Source: Apoda limacodes (Eukaryota > Arthropoda > Insecta > Lepidoptera > Limacodidae). Taken from it: DNA of 64,000 bases. This document shows, piece by piece, positions 1 through 10,944 of the stretch (positions are counted from its first letter, which is position 1; each line of letters begins with the position of its first letter). The translations under genes and the position numbers were made by a program. A model generated the notes under the pieces. That model did no database searches, was not told where the DNA came from, and saw only the letters and a program-made list of their open reading frames with translations. Location: NCBI GenBank assembly GCA_946406115.1, contig OX291562.1, positions 6,540,001 to 6,604,000 on the forward strand. Reading direction: 5' to 3'.

Positions 1-311
1 TCAACAGATACCTTAAAACGTTCGAACGCAAGTGAAAATACAATATTTTCAAAAGTTTATGCACTAGCTTTTAATTTTACTAGAGCCAGCTTACGCTTCT
101 TACTAGTATATAATCTCTTACTTAAGAGGGTACTCCATGTACTCATAATTTACTTAATGTAAGCTAAGCCAAAATCGACGATTTAATTCTTAATTATAGG
201 TATAAAGAATTCCCTTTCAGTGAGAAAATATCTTTTTCATTCAAATATCTATTTAAGGAAATCTTACCGTAAAAGCGGAAAATGATTTATTGAAATAATA
301 TATAAGTATAT

Positions 312-413
312 TTCGTACCGAGTAAAAAATGATGCTTTTCTTACCCGAACGATGAAGCTAGTCAAAAGCTTTTATTCCGAGGGTAAGAAAAGCCATTTCG
401 TACTCGGTACGAA
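312..413. repeat. Palindromic mini-element
   Basis: Two nested perfect arms: TTCGTACCGAGTA (312-324) with TACTCGGTACGAA (401-413), and GCTTTTCTTACCC (334-346) with GGGTAAGAAAAGC (381-393). The loop is about 34 nt. It fits a foldback MITE. Confidence 0.75.
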
Positions 414-997
414 CGTTACTTTTCCTACTACCTGAAAGGCCAATACAGTATTAAAAAAAAATAAGTAGATAGAATAATCCGAAATTTTTCCCGCCAAAAT
501 TATTTATTAACATGGTCGGTCACCCATTAGAATGAATGACTATGCGACGCCGTCGGTAGATTCTCGCCGGTTTATCGGCCGCCCGCTGGTGACGCATCGA
601 TATGAAAGGTGACGTCGTATTTTTCTTCTACGGCCGCGCTAAAAATATAACTGGCCACATCGAGTACGAAATGCAATTTCATACGGTTTTCGAACACTTA
701 TTTCGCACTAGTCTCAAAAAGTTCGATTATCGAAACTGAGTATTTTTGGAACTTTTTATGTAGAAAAAAGCTATTAAAGTAATTAGCTAGCTTATGGATA
801 TTTTTTTTTATTAACTTTGTTGCTGCCAAATGTCGCTACGCGTAAAATTTTTAGTATTTTTAACAAAACTAAACTAACTAAGAGCGTTCGTCGTGATGTT
901 AAATTGCATTTAGCCCTTCTCGAGACTTAGGCTATCAACTGCAAAAAACCTTTTTTAATCCGATTGATACTTCCAGAGATTAGCGCCTCCTAACAAG

Positions 998-1420
998 AAA
1001 ACAAACAAGTGCGAGTCGGCCTCGCGCACGAAGGGTTCCGTACAGGGTATAAAAATGGTAAATAAATCACTTTTGGTTTGTATGGGAGCCACCCTTAAAT
1101 ATTTGTTTTATTTTAATTTAATTATTTATTTTTAAAGTGATTGTATAACTAAATATTCTGTATATATTTTCAGAGTCTACCTGTAGCCGTTATCAATATC
1201 GAGCAAAATCGAGCAAAAAAAATCACGATTGTTGTTTGGGAGCCCCCTTAAATATTCATATTTTTCTGTTTTTTTAGTATTTGTTGATATGGCGGCCACA
1301 AAAATACATCTTTTGTGAAAATTTTCAACTGTCTATCACGTTTCATGAAATACAGCCTGGTGACAAACGGACGGACGAAAGGATGGACGGACAGCGAAGT
1401 CTTAGTAAAAACTTGATCTT
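998..1420 (+). repeat. Interspersed repeat with AAGTGCGAGTC end and GGACGG array
   Basis: It starts AACAAGTGCGAGTCGGCCTC and then GCGCACGAAGGGTTCCGTAC. It includes GTTTGGGAGCCCCCTTAAAT and CAGCCTGGTGACA, then an ACGGACGG-type microsatellite. No ORF was seen. The same modules in the same order occur at 12.8, 44.3, 46.7 and 47.4 kb. Confidence 0.75.
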
Positions 1421-2528
1421 TATTATAGTGGTGTTTTGTTGACAGACATAATGTACAAAATGCAGTAATCCTACCAAAGAGAATGAACCAAGATTTGTAC
1501 TGTGTTATACAGAATTTATGTCTTTTTAACTTCAGGCAGTCAGGATTATGACATTAAACGCATTGAAGCAGTGAACAGAACGCACCTTATATAAGTATAG
1601 TTTGTATTTTCGTTACAAGTATTTACACGACAATAAATGACTTAGGTACCCAGACATAGAGGGCGCTATATGGTTTAGGATACAAAATATTGATATTTAC
1701 ATTAAATTAATATATATGTATATATCATATTAATAATAAAAAAATGCAGAAATCAATAATAAAAGATACCTGTTTTCCTACCCGACAATTTATTAATATT
1801 ACCACACTCACAGATTTTGAGCACATTGTGTAACCATAATGTTAACCAGAATACTTGGTTATAACCCGTTCCTGGGAAAATACCAGCTAAGGCTGAGAAA
1901 AGAAGACATAATAATATAATTAATATTACCATTTCTATTTGTATTCTCCGTGTTGGGTTGTTACAGTGCCTCGTTAGCCTCATACGTATTACTATGAGTA
2001 TCCGCCTCCCGCGATCTTGGCCGGACGTGAGGTTGATTTGGGAAGCTAGTTAATATAATATTAATTATATTATATTATATTAATTTTATACAAATAAAAA
2101 CAAATATAGAAGACCGGGAACTATTTTCTTTAAACCAATTTTTCTACAGATATTTAAAAACTTATATACTTAGTAGTTTTCTAGCAAAATACTGTGTAAT
2201 TGTTTGTTATTTTTTTTAGTCTAAAACGCATAACAATATGCGTATGGCGCAGCCTTAATAAATCTAAACTTCTAATCTTGTGTAGTTGAAACTATGAAAT
2301 TTATAGTCACATCAGCTGTTCATAAAATAAATTCCAAACCGATGGACGAACACGAACTTTCCATTTTCATTTTTATAGATTTCGCATAAAACTGTAGTGT
2401 AATAGAATATAAACATGATTTACAGTTATTCCTATACCGTCGCTAAATGAGGCCAAGGAATTAAAAATAAAAATTTATAGACCAGTTATGAATGAGGTTT
2501 TGCACTTTAATACTTATTTATAAAAAGA
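1421..2528. other. AT-rich sequence, no gene seen
   Basis: It holds an AT-simple stretch at 2,044-2,085 (TAATATAATATTAATTATAT). A 76-codon frame at 1,753-1,983 (minus) has a hydrophobic segment but no recognisable family; it is treated as chance. Confidence 0.6.
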
Positions 2529-2680
2529 CTAGCTTTTGCTAGCGGCTTCGCCCGCCTTAAATTTGGTTATCGACGTGGGATTTCTTCGTCAACTCCTTAA
2601 TTATACTTATAAAGTTTGCTATAGCAAGCTATAGCTGTGGTTAAAGTTCGTTTCAGCTCGGTTATAGTTATTAACGTAGA
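2529..2680 (-). repeat. Helitron-like 3' end
   Basis: On the minus strand it ends GGCGGGCGAAGCCGCTAGCA then AAAGCTAG and T, a short hairpin followed by CTAG-T. It is preceded by CCCACGTCGATAACCAAATT, which also precedes the 17.8 kb end. Confidence 0.5.
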
Positions 2681-3339
2681 AACTTTTCATTTGTTTTTGG
2701 ATAAAAACTATCTTATGTTCTTCCCCGGTTTTCTATTTCCATAGTTCAATGTTATATGGTATCCTTTTGTATATATAATTATATAACGGGCAATTCGTGC
2801 TTTTTATAAATAAGAATCTAGGACATCTCAGAGGGATAGGTTTCGGGAAGTAAATATTTTATATATGATAATCTTATATATGTTTATATAAATATTAATA
2901 ATTTCAGCAAGAAAAGGGACGTTCACAAAGTCAATACTCGAAGTAAAAATAATTGTTGGTGCATGATACACGTCTACACAAAATTAGTGACTCTCATGGG
3001 GCAATGTATACACTTTTACAACAAAGTTTCCAATTATATTTTAAAGCTATTAAATAGTAAATTTCAATCTTTTATCAAACAACAACTTTGTAAAAAAGCA
3101 TACTACAAAATTTCAGACTATAGGATTGATTAAAGTCTATGGGATTGAAGATGCTCAATTACAGGACGCATAGGTAAACCAAATTAAAATAGCAATAATA
3201 TAAAATTCTATGGCTTAAATTTTTTATTTAAGATATTGATGATTGTTTTTGTCTTTTTTTTATGATAATATGTACTGATACATGATATGACATGATAATA
3301 TAAACAACATATTAACTAAATAATTTTAAAAAAGTAACT

Positions 3340-3470
3340 ATCGAGTTTCTTGCCGGATTCTTCTCGGCGGAAATCAACATTGTGAACCAAAGTGTTAAAA
3401 AAATTGTATTTCATAACTTCGACGATTCAAAAGTGTTTGTGAAAACCAGATTTTAATAAAAAAATTGGTC
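3340..3470 (+). repeat. Short CTTGCCGG-box repeat (RTE-type tail?)
   Basis: TTTCTTGCCGGATTCTTCTC, then CGACGATTCAAAAGTGTTTG and an AATAAA-rich end. It resembles a common lepidopteran 3' tail; identification is from memory. Confidence 0.45.
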
Positions 3471-3856
3471 TCTGACTTTTAAAACTTGCTGTTTGAACCA
3501 CATACTGTAGTCCCTAGATAAAACCTCTACAGGGAATATTATACTCATATCATATTGCCTTTAAAATAAACGACTCCTACCTTACAAAAAAACTTAAAAT
3601 ATATGCAAGTTTTTAAAGTTGAATTATTTCATAGTCAAAAGTTAATTGAAAGTTACTAAAGTTTAGTTTGCTCACTAAATTGAAATGCCTACATTGTACG
3701 AAAGTTACCTCTATTGTTAAAGTAATTATAGAAATAGATATTGTTCACATGACGCGTTTTTTGCGCGTTTCCGACGCAAAATAAGTAATAGTACTAACGT
3801 ACAGAACTCTCACTACTGTACAAAACGCATAAATGTCTACAGATATGTATGTATAA

Positions 3857-3980
3857 ATGTGTCAAGCGCGCCCGCGTGTCGCTAAGGTTGGAGATGACCA
3901 CGATCGCTTAGAAATTACATGGCTCATCACGTCCAACGTGCGCCAGTCACTGAACTTGGATACCGCCAACCAGCAACAAG
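3857..3980 (+). other. Possible short exon, weakly supported
   Basis: An ATG at 3,857 opens a frame reading MCQARPRVAKVGDDHDRLEI and continuing to DTANQQQ, where CAAG is followed by GTAACC at 3,981, a fair splice donor. GC content is higher than its surroundings. The frame is only about 41 codons to the donor (47 to the stop) and I know no homologue. It could be a first coding exon, a repeat fragment or chance. Confidence 0.15.
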
Positions 3981-4239
3981 GTAACCTTTTTTGACACCAA
4001 TACAAAACAATCGGATGTCAGATGACCAAGGAAACGAAAATAATTATTGAGCAAAACGAACGTACCCTATATAAACGTTTTATTCTAGATCTTGACCCCT
4101 CCACCTTATTTAGAGGTACTGAATCACTGGGCTGTGACATATAACTGTCGCTAGTTTTACGTAAGTTCACAGAATTTCAATATGGCGAGTGTAGTTTTGA
4201 TGTTTGCCGAAAAGTCAAAAAAGTTTGCCGATCCGAGCC

Positions 4240-4858
4240 TTATCGCATCGCAATTACCAGACTACGACTGCAGAATTTTGTAAGCGATACAGTTCTTTGT
4301 ACGTCGCTTATGTCGATTCTGTTCGACCGTTCAACTCTGTATTTCTCTATACCTAAATTTCGGAGTGGACCAAACCTTGTTTCGAATCACGCGTATTGTG
4401 AACGCAATTATGGCCGCTCCAGAATTTCGATTCGCACGTGGGTTATGTAAACAGTAGTGGCAAAATACATACACCGTAGTGTGGATTTCAACATCTTTTC
4501 ATCAAGCACTTCAGCAGGGTAATTCTCAGCGCCGTTAATTTCAATTTCGCTGTAATTTTGGCATCAACTAAACTACTTAAGAACGTCTCTTTGTGCCACA
4601 AACAAATAGTATTATTATGATTACTCATAACCAAATGTTATTACTTAAAAAAGATTGCCATACAATTGTAATTTGGGATGGAAGTCTAGAGTTCCCCATT
4701 TCTGCATAACAACTGATTCAAATCGTATTTTAGGAGATTGATAAGTGAGACTTGTATAACTTTATAGCAGAATGTAAGCTTCGATACAATTCGGCATCCT
4801 TTAATCTTTACATAGGCCACAAAATGTCCACTGTAGAGCACGCGACTCGTCTGTGAAT
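4240..4858. other. Non-coding sequence, nothing recognised
   Basis: Mixed composition with a GC-richer part at 4,250-4,450. No ORF, RNA or repeat was identified. Confidence 0.5.
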
Positions 4859-4859
4859 T

Positions 4860-4975
4860 TCAAAAACCTTTTTTTTTTTTTTAAATGCCAGTAAGGTGGC
4901 AAGCAAGTTTACGGTCCGCCTGGTGGTAAACGGTCACCGTAGCCTATGGACGCTATACGCTATATACGTTAATGA
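4860..4975 (-). mobile_element. 3' end copy of the 988-aa LINE family
   Basis: A T run then AAGGTGGCAAGCAAGTTTAC and GTCCGCCTGGTGGTAAACGG, then TAGCCTATGGACGCT. This is the reverse complement of the LINE's last ~110 bp, with more substitutions than the 22.7 kb copy. Confidence 0.75.
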
Positions 4976-5368
4976 CAAGTGTAAGTCGAAATGAGGGTAA
5001 AACGCGTCACGTGAGCAAGATCATAGTTTTAAAATAACTGCTCAATAAATATCTTTTACAGGGTAATTCCAAACACCGTTGACCTTATAAGTAATTCGAA
5101 CTTTAACTTTTCATCAGAACTTTTATGTTTTTGAAACAACTTGCAGTCGATAAAGCATTTAGCTTTAGGTTTGCTTAAAGATTTTCTGTAGCAATAAAAA
5201 CAAACGGCTTGGACCATTACAGTTATTTCTAAGTGTCCTGGACATTTTCTTTTAACATTATTTTGTCAACTGTCATAAATGTAAGGACCCTAACTTGTAG
5301 TAACATAATCAAATCGTATGTCTTTCTTTATCTGTATAGTTATTAAACCACAACAGTCTCAAGCTATT

Positions 5369-5472
5369 CGGAGTCTGGAATTCGAGAGAAAAATGTATGC
5401 AAGTACATTCATGGGTTGCGAGAGGTAAGTCAGACTTCAATACATTTTACTCACGAATTCCAGAGTCCGTAA
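5369..5472. repeat. Palindromic mini-element
   Basis: GGAGTCTGGAATTCGAGAG near the left edge pairs with CTCACGAATTCCAGAGTCC at the right, and AAAATGTAT pairs with ATACATTTT inside. A diverged relative without clean pairing spans 33,595-33,710. Confidence 0.65.
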
Positions 5473-5604
5473 AACTCGAGACTTTTCCCAATAACCTCCC
5501 AGAGTACACTTAAAAAAACATATTTAAATAATAATAGACTATACAATTATTGCATTAACAAAGAAATGGGTAAATAAAAAAACTTGGAGTTTTCATGTTA
5601 CAGA

Positions 5605-6178
5605 CATAATTCAAATTCAATATAATTTATTCAGTTTAGGCTACAATAATTGAGCACTTATGAATGTCACTACGCCATCGGTTCGTAAGTCTACAGAGCG
5701 GGAGACCTTGTACTGAGAAGAACCGGCAAGAAACTCAGCAAGGGCATTTCTTTTCGCCCTTTCTCTTACAGCGTCCAATTAAAATATTGGAAAATGCCCT
5801 CCCTATCATAAAAGGACACTTTCCATTACAAACATAAAAAAACATAAAATATAAAGCACAAGCACAACATAAAAAAGTATCTAATATAAACAAAAGACAG
5901 TTTATGTATTCATCACTAAGAAATAATCAATGTCTTACAGTATTAATAAACAAAACAAAAAAGTAAGACTAAATACTAAGAATACAAAGAAGTTTGCAAG
6001 AGCAGACCAGCCTCCACAGGCGGCACCCGTTCACGAGTATTACACATGAATCAGCCATCGCTTCGCTCAACCATGTTTTAGGGAACGTAACGACCCGACA
6101 CAGACGCCACCACTGCAGAGACAATTTGAGAGAGCATGACACACTCAAGCAACTCCAATAAAACTTCGATTGTACTAG
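5605..6178 (-). repeat. 570 bp interspersed repeat (possible truncated RTE-type LINE end)
   Basis: It is nearly identical to the reverse complement of 44,940-45,510, including GGGAACGTAACGACCCGACA and AGAAGAACCGGCAAGAAACT. The CTTGCCGGTTCTTCTC box is, to my memory, common in the 3' parts of lepidopteran RTE-type elements. The 3' side ends in an ATTGAATTTGAATT-like tail. No ORF was seen. Confidence 0.65.
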
Positions 6179-6250
6179 TTACAATGTGTGTAGTAAAGGA
6201 ACAAAATATAAGAGGAGAAGATTGGAAGGTTCGTAATGCTTTACGAACAT

Positions 6251-6525
6251 ATTTATTCTTTCACCGTTCATAGTCATTCTAACCAACTGCGCTTTGCAAA
6301 AACATGTGTAAATGATGAAAGGCTATATTATTATTGCAATTATAAAGAAATAGGTAAGTAGAAAACTTTGGGTTATCATTTTACACACATTTTTATTTTT
6401 TCACTGTTCAAAGTTTACTCTAGCCAATTGCGCATTTGGAAAATAATGTGTAAATAATAAAAGAATGTATTATTATTGCATTGAGTCGGTTAAAAAAATA
6501 GTTGGATTTTCATGTTACAAATATT
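6251..6525. repeat. ~138 bp tandem duplication (two diverged units)
   Basis: Unit 1 starts ATTTATTCTTTCACCGTTCA and unit 2 (from about 6,389) starts ATTTTTATTTTTTCACTGTT. Both contain CCAAYTGCGC and a TTATTATTGCA block. A third fragment of the pattern occurs near 5,545-5,610. Confidence 0.65.
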
Positions 6526-6559
6526 TTTTTCTCATAGAAGACAGAACAAGAAACACTAA

Positions 6560-7320
6560 ACAGAAGCTAACTGTAGATTTTAGTTAGTCATTACCTAATC
6601 ACAGTTGTTTTTTACAGTTACAAACAGATGAAGATGCGTCAATACAGGTCTGTGGTCAATACACACGTACCTATCTAAAACCTGCCAAGTGCGTGTGTTG
6701 AATGATTTAATTGAATTTAATATGACATATTAAAATTTGATTAAATTTCCTTTTTTTTTTATATTTATTATTCTTTTAATTTTTACAACTTTAAGTTTAA
6801 ATATGTGCTTATATAGGTCTAAAAAAACCTGAAATAGATGAGTTTTATTAAATAATATTATTAATTGAGCTAGGGTTCCGTAGTATGAGAATTATTGCGG
6901 ATATCAAAAAAACTTATAAACTGATTTTGAATTGAATGATTTTTTTTTATATTATGTTATAAGACTCTTTGTTTGTGTAAGTGTCCGCTATTCAAATATA
7001 TAACTTGTATTGTGCACCGCTATAGAAAATCAGCGATGTCAGGGCTAAAACTTTAAAAGCGCTTTCAAGTTTCTGACCCCTTCGCTTTCAGCTGTGCGTT
7101 GATAAGACAAGACAAGTCCTTATATTAATGCAATTCATATTTCCTATTATAATAATGCCTATTAATATTCCATAATATAATAAATTTCCCCTAAAACTAG
7201 TTGTCGCATAACAACAAGATTGCAATTAGCACAGCAGTGCTAACCACTCACATGTTGTTTCTAGTTACCGACGGAATAATAAATGAAGACAAGGTTTCCT
7301 CGTTGTGACCCTCTGCTCAC
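6560..7320. other. AT-rich sequence, nothing recognised
   Basis: It contains AGGGTTCCGTAGTATGAGAA (6,872-6,891), a small piece of the repeat at 20.2 kb. Otherwise unannotated. Confidence 0.5.
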
Positions 7321-7321
7321 T

Positions 7322-7489
7322 TTCGCTTAGAGGTGTGGTGCCAGTACAAGCGGATATGATAATTTATTCTATATGAATTCGCTTAGAGGTGTGGTGTCAG
7401 TACAAGCGGATATGATAATTTATTCTATATGAATTCGCTTAAAGGTGTGGTGTCAGTACAAGCGGATATGATAATTTATTCTATATGAA
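7322..7489. repeat. Three tandem 56 bp repeats
   Basis: Units at 7,322, 7,378 and 7,434 contain CGCTTAGAGGTGTGGTG and ACAAGCGGATATGATAATTT. They differ by one or two bases, so the array is recent. It is followed by a 2x21 bp GGCAATGGGCAGGGCAGATG repeat at about 7,521-7,561. Confidence 0.9.
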
Positions 7490-7597
7490 TTAATTAAATC
7501 CATGAAAATTTGCAGAAGTGACAATGGGCAGGGCAGATGTGGCAATGGGCAGGGCAGATGGTTGACCCTTTAGTCAGGTGGGCAGATGATCTGATTA

Positions 7598-7870
7598 ATG
7601 TTTATTATACTATCCATACTAATATTATTTGTTTGTTTATTTGTCCTACCTTCACATAGCACCGGATGCTCAATTGAGCTGAAATTTAGCACAGAGACAT
7701 TTGAAGAGACGGAGAAGGACATGGACTACTTTTCATCTCGAACAATTCAAAAGTTCGCAGGAATAACTATAACCGAAATTGACGTGGAAGAAGTATAGTT
7801 ATGACTATAGCTCGCTATTGCAAACTTCCTTTTTCCAAATAAACAAGAAGTTGCCGTGGGAATCCCACTT
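7598..7870 (+). repeat. Helitron-type interspersed repeat body
   Basis: This region contains GTTTGTTTATTTGTCCTACC, GAGCTGAAATTTAGCACAG and CAGGAATAACTATAACCGAA, words shared with 17.3-17.5 kb and 18.9-19.2 kb. A 66-codon open frame here is not supported as a gene. Confidence 0.5.
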
Positions 7871-8816
7871 TGATACATTACAATAAAAGCAAAAATGTTA
7901 CGTATGCATGACATTTTTGTTTAATGTGTATATTTTTGTTTCATTGCTAATTTTTAATTATTAATAATTTGCACACCATTGTTATTGCCAGATCACTGAG
8001 CTCAAAAATTATGTACTTATGCTTATTAACCTACGTGTTATGCAAATAAAGAATTTGATTGTTTGATTTGAAGAAACTGGGGTCGAGGGAAAAAAAAATA
8101 TTACCACAGTCTTATCTGAACTTTGCTAATATTTTGTATTTATAAAACCAACCTCGTTCATTATGTTTAATACTGTTACGTATAATACGATTTACTTATA
8201 TTCCTACGAGCTAAAAAAAGATGAAGCGATTATTTAAATCGCTTCAGCTTTAAGGTTGAGCTTTGTTTGTAGAAATGGCGAACAGGCGTGGACTCTGAAT
8301 TAATGTGGATTGCTAAAACGTGACGTTGACAGTGTCGCTGCTTTCTAAATATATTTTTTTTGTATAAAATTATATTTTTATATTTTGTTTTGTTTACGGT
8401 CCAAAATATATTGTACTTCATTGCCTTAAATTCTATTGGGCGTAAACAAATTGAACACTAAGATATAGACAATTGTTTTTTTTATTATTATACAGAATGG
8501 TAAAGAAAGGCCGTGGTTACTGGGAAAACTATCCTAAATATTGATACTGGCAAATTTCAGATGCGATGTGACCTTGCCTATTGCCACTTCAGTTAGCAAA
8601 CAAACTAAATATATTCGATTCGACGAATCTCCTTATTAGATAGTGCTACTTGACAAAAAAGTGCTACTTTTATAGTATTAATATTACTTGTCTTACTCAG
8701 CCAACTTTTATTACACAGCCAACAAATTCGTCGTAGCCTATGAGCTAAAAGACACTGCCATATTATGACATGATATGAATAACTGTACACTTTTGTCAAT
8801 ACAGAAAAAATAAATT
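7871..8816. other. AT-rich sequence, nothing recognised
   Basis: Short chance frames only (8,230-8,421 and 8,605-8,799, both minus). No motifs were seen. Confidence 0.5.
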
Positions 8817-9056
8817 AAAATTGGTCAAGTGCGAGTCAAGACTCTCACGCCGTGGGTACCGTACTACCATTTACGTAATTTAAGAACAGCAACAAAAACA
8901 AAAAGTGTGCTGCTAAGCGTTACTTAAGAAGGTTACCCATCCCGACGGTTTCCAACAAATTTGTTATGCTGTTTCTCAGAATAATTGCTAGATGGATGGA
9001 ACAATTTAAGATGGTAATGGCACGGATCTAACTCACACTTGGCCGGTTTTTATAAT
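8817..9056. repeat. MITE with CCAAGTGCGAGT-type inverted ends
   Basis: The left end AATTGGTCAAGTGCGAGTCA and the right end ACTCACACTTGGCCGGTTTT are inverted repeats about 240 bp apart. The same ends bound the MITEs inside the 9.8-10.9 kb duplication and the one at 50.1 kb. Confidence 0.6.
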
Positions 9057-9779
9057 TTGTTTGAAGCTTAAATGTATTACTGTCTTTACGATAGATCAAA
9101 AACATCGAAATTGTATTTCTTTTATGGGAACCCCCTTCAATTATTACTTTTGAAACTTTTTATTTTTGGTAAAGTAACCTGCCATTACAACAAATATTCT
9201 GTAAAAAAATTCAGGCTTGTACATTGGCACAAGGTACAGGTAGGTTTAGTTATCAATCTAAAATATAGAGCGCTTTAATGGTCGGATAGACAGACAGACA
9301 GACAAGCAAGGTAAGCTGGTAGAGCGTAGGTAGAGGTCCGTTGGCATTCTTTGGGGACCCCAATAAAAAAAACATTAACCTGGAAATTTAAAAAATTCTT
9401 ACCGATTTGTTTGTATATTTTAACATAAACGTATTCGAATAACACTAGAACTACATAATTCATGAATCTAACATTTTATCGGAAAAAGCTAGAAATAGTA
9501 GATTCTGAAATCCGGAATTCGAAATTTCTCTTATAAGGAATTCAAGAATTGTTTAGGCCATGAATCACAATAACAAGACATTTTACTTTCTTTTTAAGCA
9601 AATGTGTTTAGAATGTCTTGACATAATTTACAGATCTAACAATAAAAAATTGCTTTTTTATTGCTTGAAATTAGTCTACGCTAAACGCTTTGTCACATTA
9701 AGGAGCTTGAGTAAAAAAAGTACTTTTATTGATATCTAAGTATTTATACCGACGGATAACGACAAAGTAAATAAATCGG
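9057..9779. other. Decayed repeat sequence
   Basis: AGACAGACAGACAGACAAGC at 9,287-9,306 and TTTGGGGACCCCAATAAAAA nearby suggest another decayed member of the CAGA/GGAC repeat group. The rest is AT-rich and unrecognised. Confidence 0.45.
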
Positions 9780-10944
9780 AAAAGACATATCGACAAATTA
9801 CGCATCTCTAACTTCCGTACCCGAAGGGTGCCTATCACTAAGCCTACGCTGTTAGTCTTTCTGTCAGACCATTAAAGGGCTCTATCTTTTAGACTGAAAT
9901 AGGTAGAAGCCTGAATTTTTGTCAGAATAAGTATTATAATTGCATAATAAAGAGTTAAAAAGGAAATTCTCATATAGAGAGCACGTTTTCGTTTTTCTTG
10001 CTCTATAGTAAAAACAGAAATACATTTAAGCCTCAAATTTGCCGTGAGCTCCAAAGTATAACAACAAATAAAAAAAACAAACCAAGTGTAAGACGGGTTC
10101 GAGCCATTACTATCTTAAATTACTGTATCAGCGCCATCTAGAGATTATTAAAAGAAACAGTACAACATTTGTTTGTTAGAAGCGATATTCAAAGTTAAGC
10201 AACGTCGGGTTTGGTAAATCATTGGATAGGTGAGCACTTAAAGGCACACTTTTTTTATTGTTTGTATTCGTAAATTAGTTAAATGTACGTAGTTTTGAAC
10301 CACACAAAAATACGAAGTCTGACTCGCACTTGACCGATTTTTTTTATGTGGATAACATTAAAAAGACATATCGACAAATTACGCGTCTCTAATTTCCGTA
10401 CCCGAAGGGTGCCTATAACTAAGCCTACGCTGTTAGTCTTTCTGTCAGACCATTAAAGGGCTCTATCTTTAAGACTGAAATAGGTAGAAGCCTAAATTTT
10501 TGTCAGAATAAGTATTATAATTGCATAATAAAGAGTTAAAAAGGAAATTCTCATATAGAGAGCACTTTTTCGTTTTTCTTGCTCTATAGTAAAACCAGTA
10601 ATACATTTAAGCCTCAAATTTGCCGTGAGCTCCAAAGTATAACAACAAATAAAAAAAACAAACCAAGTGTAAGACGGGTTCGAGCCATTACTATCTTAAA
10701 TTACTGTATTAGCGCCATCTAGCGATTATTAACAGAAACAGTACAACATTTGTTTGTTAGAAGCGATATTCAAAGTAAAGCAACATCGGGTTTGGTAAAT
10801 CATTGGATAGGTGAGCACTTAAAGGCACACTTTTTTTTTTTGTTTTTTTTTCGTTAATTAGTTAAATGTACGTAGTTTTGAACCACACAAAAATACGAAG
10901 TCTGACTCGCACTTGACCGATTTTTTTTATGTGGATAACATTAA
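9780..10944. repeat. 581 bp tandem duplication
   Basis: Unit 1 (9,780-10,360) and unit 2 (10,361 to about 10,944) are head-to-tail and nearly identical over their full length. About 20 differences are visible (for example CGCATCTC to CGCGTCTC). Each unit contains a piece of the GGTACGGAA/CAGA repeat and a complete MITE with CCAAGTG-type ends. A diverged single copy of the second half lies at 50.05-50.36 kb. Confidence 0.9.
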
